Of a DNA stretch of 5,852 nucleotides, positions 4,164 to 5,852 are shown in pieces. The stretch is from assembly GCA_946479225.1 (NCBI GenBank), contig CAMLFI010000182.1, forward strand, positions 1 through 5,852, read 5' to 3'. Position numbers and translations under genes: made by a program. Position 1 is the first letter of the stretch. Every line of letters begins with the position of its first letter. The notes beneath the pieces are model-generated. The model was not told the DNA's origin. It saw only the letters and a list, made by a program, of their open reading frames with translations, and searched no databases. The DNA comes from an uncultured Mucilaginibacter sp. (lineage in GTDB: Bacteria > Bacteroidota > Bacteroidia > Sphingobacteriales > Sphingobacteriaceae).

Positions 4164-5852
4164 ATGAGAAAGTATTTACTTTTATTAGTTATGGCTGTTT
4201 TTACTACTGCTGCCGCACTTGCGCAGGTTACTACCAGTAGTATAACAGGTACAGTTAAAGACGCCAAGGGTCTTGCTTTGCCTGGTGCCACAATCAAAGC
4301 TACGCATGAACCATCGGGAACTGTTTATGCAGTTGCTACCAACTCAGATGGCTATTACAACATCCCCGGCATGCGCGTAGGCGGGCCTTACACTGTTGAA
4401 GTTACTTTCATCAGCTATTCCAAACAAAGTTATAGTGGTATTACACTGCAACTCGGTCAGTCTTATCTTTTAAATGCTGAGCTTGCCGAAGCCGGTACCG
4501 AATTAAAAACAGTTAACATTACCGGCGCAAAAAAAAGAATTGTAACTGCTAAGCTGGGTGCCAGCACCAACGTTAACCGTGCCCAATTGGCTACGTTGCC
4601 AACGTTTTCTCGTAGCATTACAGATTTTACCCGTTTAACTCCGCAAGCTAACGGAGGAACCGGTTTCGCCGGTCGCGATGCCCGCTTTAACAGTGTTACT
4701 GTGGACGGCGCTAACCTTAATAATACATTTGGTACCTCCAGCGATTTGTTGCCTGGTGGTGGTGCACAACCGGTTTCTATCGAAGCTTATGACGAGATCT
4801 CGGTTAATATTGCTCCGTTTGACGTTCGTCAGTCGGGCTTTACAGGTGCAGGTATTTATGCGACTACCAAAAGCGGTACTAATACTTTCCATGGTTCTGC
4901 TTATGGTTTCTACAGAAACCAGTCGTTCAACGGTACGCGTATTGGCGACAATGACCTTAGCCTTCAAAATGCTAAATCAACTTCTAAAACTTACGGCTTC
5001 ACTTTAGGCGGCCCAATAATTAAAAACAAATTGTTCTTTTTTGCTAACTACGAGAAAGAAGTTTCTACCACCCCCGGCATTAACTTTTCGCCAAAAGGTG
5101 GTTCAGGTTTAGGTACTGTAGCAGCTACTACAGTTGGCGATCTTCAAAAAGTTTCTGATTATTTAAAAAGCAAGTTCGGTTATGAAACCGGTGGTTATGA
5201 CAACTTCCCCGCTTTTCAACCAAAAAATACAAAAGCTTTAATCCGTTTTGATTATAACATTAACGATAAAAACAAGCTGACAGTTAAGTATAGCTATTTA
5301 AAAGCAACAAGCGATCAGACAGTAAACAACTCAAGCACGCCAAATAATGCTGCTTACAGTGTTACCGGCGCTAACGGCTCGCCTCTTTCTCGTGCCAGCG
5401 GTGGTTTGGTTAATAACCGTTATAGCAACAGATCTATTGCTTTTGAGAACTCTAACTACGGCTTTTTAAACAAAGTACACACAGGTACTGTCGAGTTGAA
5501 CAGCACTATCAACCCTAAGATGTCAAACCAGTTACTGGTAACTTTTAAAAAGTACGGTAACCCACGTACTACCAAAGGCGAAACTTTTCCAACTATTGAT
5601 ATTTATAATGGTGCGGGTGATAACTACATTACCGCGGGTTCTGACCCATACACCAAATACAACGACGTAATTGATAACACAACCACTTTGTATGATAACT
5701 TTACCTATTATGCCGGTAAACACACTTTAACAGGTGGTATTAGCTATGAGTATCAAAAAGTAGGTAACGCCTTTATGCCGGGCGCTGCAGGCTCATATAT
5801 CTACAATAGCCTTGACGATTTTTTAACTGACAAAGCGCCGGTACAGTTTACT
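4164..5852 (+). CDS. TonB-dependent outer-membrane receptor, Oar-like, N-terminal 563 codons (3' end beyond the window)
   Basis: The product is an outer-membrane beta-barrel protein of the TonB-dependent receptor superfamily. A type I signal peptide spans residues 1-20 (basic MRK, apolar LLLLVMAVFTTAAALA, cleavage before Q21). A carboxypeptidase-regulatory-like beta-sandwich follows at about 26-107 (SITGTVKDAKGLALPGATI, then TNSDGYYNIPGM). The plug domain spans about 125-240, with NSVTVDGANLNN at 176-187 and YATTKSGTNTFHGSAYGFYRN at 232-252. From there the barrel begins (TYGFTLGGPIIKNKLFFFANYEKE). This order, and the KSGTNTFHGSAYGFYRN segment, are characteristic of the Oar-like group, usually 1000 aa or more; the frame is open at the last base, so the barrel is only partly seen. 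The substrate cannot be assigned, and Oar-like members have been linked to peptide or protein uptake and to secretion of developmental signals in myxobacteria. No SusD partner is visible, though one could lie downstream. The ATG at 4164 has an A-rich leader typical of this phylum. Confidence 0.95.
   Translation, partial: MRKYLLLLVMAVFTTAAALAQVTTSSITGTVKDAKGLALPGATIKATHEPSGTVYAVATNSDGYYNIPGMRVGGPYTVEVTFISYSKQSYSGITLQLGQSYLLNAELAEAGTELKTVNITGAKKRIVTAKLGASTNVNRAQLATLPTFSRSITDFTRLTPQANGGTGFAGRDARFNSVTVDGANLNNTFGTSSDLLPGGGAQPVSIEAYDEISVNIAPFDVRQSGFTGAGIYATTKSGTNTFHGSAYGFYRNQSFNGTRIGDNDLSLQNAKSTSKTYGFTLGGPIIKNKLFFFANYEKEVSTTPGINFSPKGGSGLGTVAATTVGDLQKVSDYLKSKFGYETGGYDNFPAFQPKNTKALIRFDYNINDKNKLTVKYSYLKATSDQTVNNSSTPNNAAYSVTGANGSPLSRASGGLVNNRYSNRSIAFENSNYGFLNKVHTGTVELNSTINPKMSNQLLVTFKKYGNPRTTKGETFPTIDIYNGAGDNYITAGSDPYTKYNDVIDNTTTLYDNFTYYAGKHTLTGGISYEYQKVGNAFMPGAAGSYIYNSLDDFLTDKAPVQFT

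Noticed and set aside
4635..5723. Minus-strand and alternative-frame open reading frames across the receptor gene
   Set aside because: They overlap the receptor frame, which is open for 563 codons with a signal peptide and domains in order; the overlapping translations have no features.

Overview
The window looks like a piece of a chromosome from a Bacteroidota bacterium, most likely the Sphingobacteriaceae (Mucilaginibacter/Pedobacter-like). Three things point there. The primary sigma factor is the short form without region 1.1 that is typical of this phylum. Three of the genes are preceded by the phylum-specific -7 promoter element TAnnTTTG. An Oar-like TonB-dependent receptor with an N-terminal carboxypeptidase-regulatory-like domain is present. 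The family assignment is inference from protein character, not from a database search.

Layout. Positions 3-356 (minus) hold a small unrecognised membrane protein. Positions 467-1327 (minus) hold rpoD, the housekeeping sigma factor, with a clear intrinsic terminator at 401-431 and a -7 element at 1369-1376. Positions 1465-2304 (minus) hold a metallo-beta-lactamase-fold hydrolase of unknown substrate. Positions 2310-2415 carry two arrays of four 7-bp units in opposite orientation, forming a nearly perfect 29-bp inverted repeat. Part of it also forms the terminator of the next gene. Positions 2425-3813 (minus) hold lpdA, dihydrolipoyl dehydrogenase, with a complete TTTG-N17-TAnnTTTG promoter at 3846-3874. 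From about 3875 to 4163 there is an AT-rich divergent intergenic region with two dyad-symmetric stretches. From 4164 to the window end (plus) runs the first 563 codons of a TonB-dependent outer-membrane receptor.

The genes do not form an obvious pathway. Each gene on the minus strand seems to be its own transcription unit: rpoD and lpdA have recognisable terminators, and both have their own promoter elements. One link is visible: the promoter elements in front of rpoD, lpdA and the receptor match the sequence that the sigma factor encoded here is known to recognise in this phylum.

I see no CRISPR array, tRNA, rRNA, transposase, phage gene or defence system. Most of the window is ordinary core-genome content. 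The best candidate for something under-described is the heptamer inverted repeat between lpdA and the hydrolase gene, together with its reuse as a transcription terminator.
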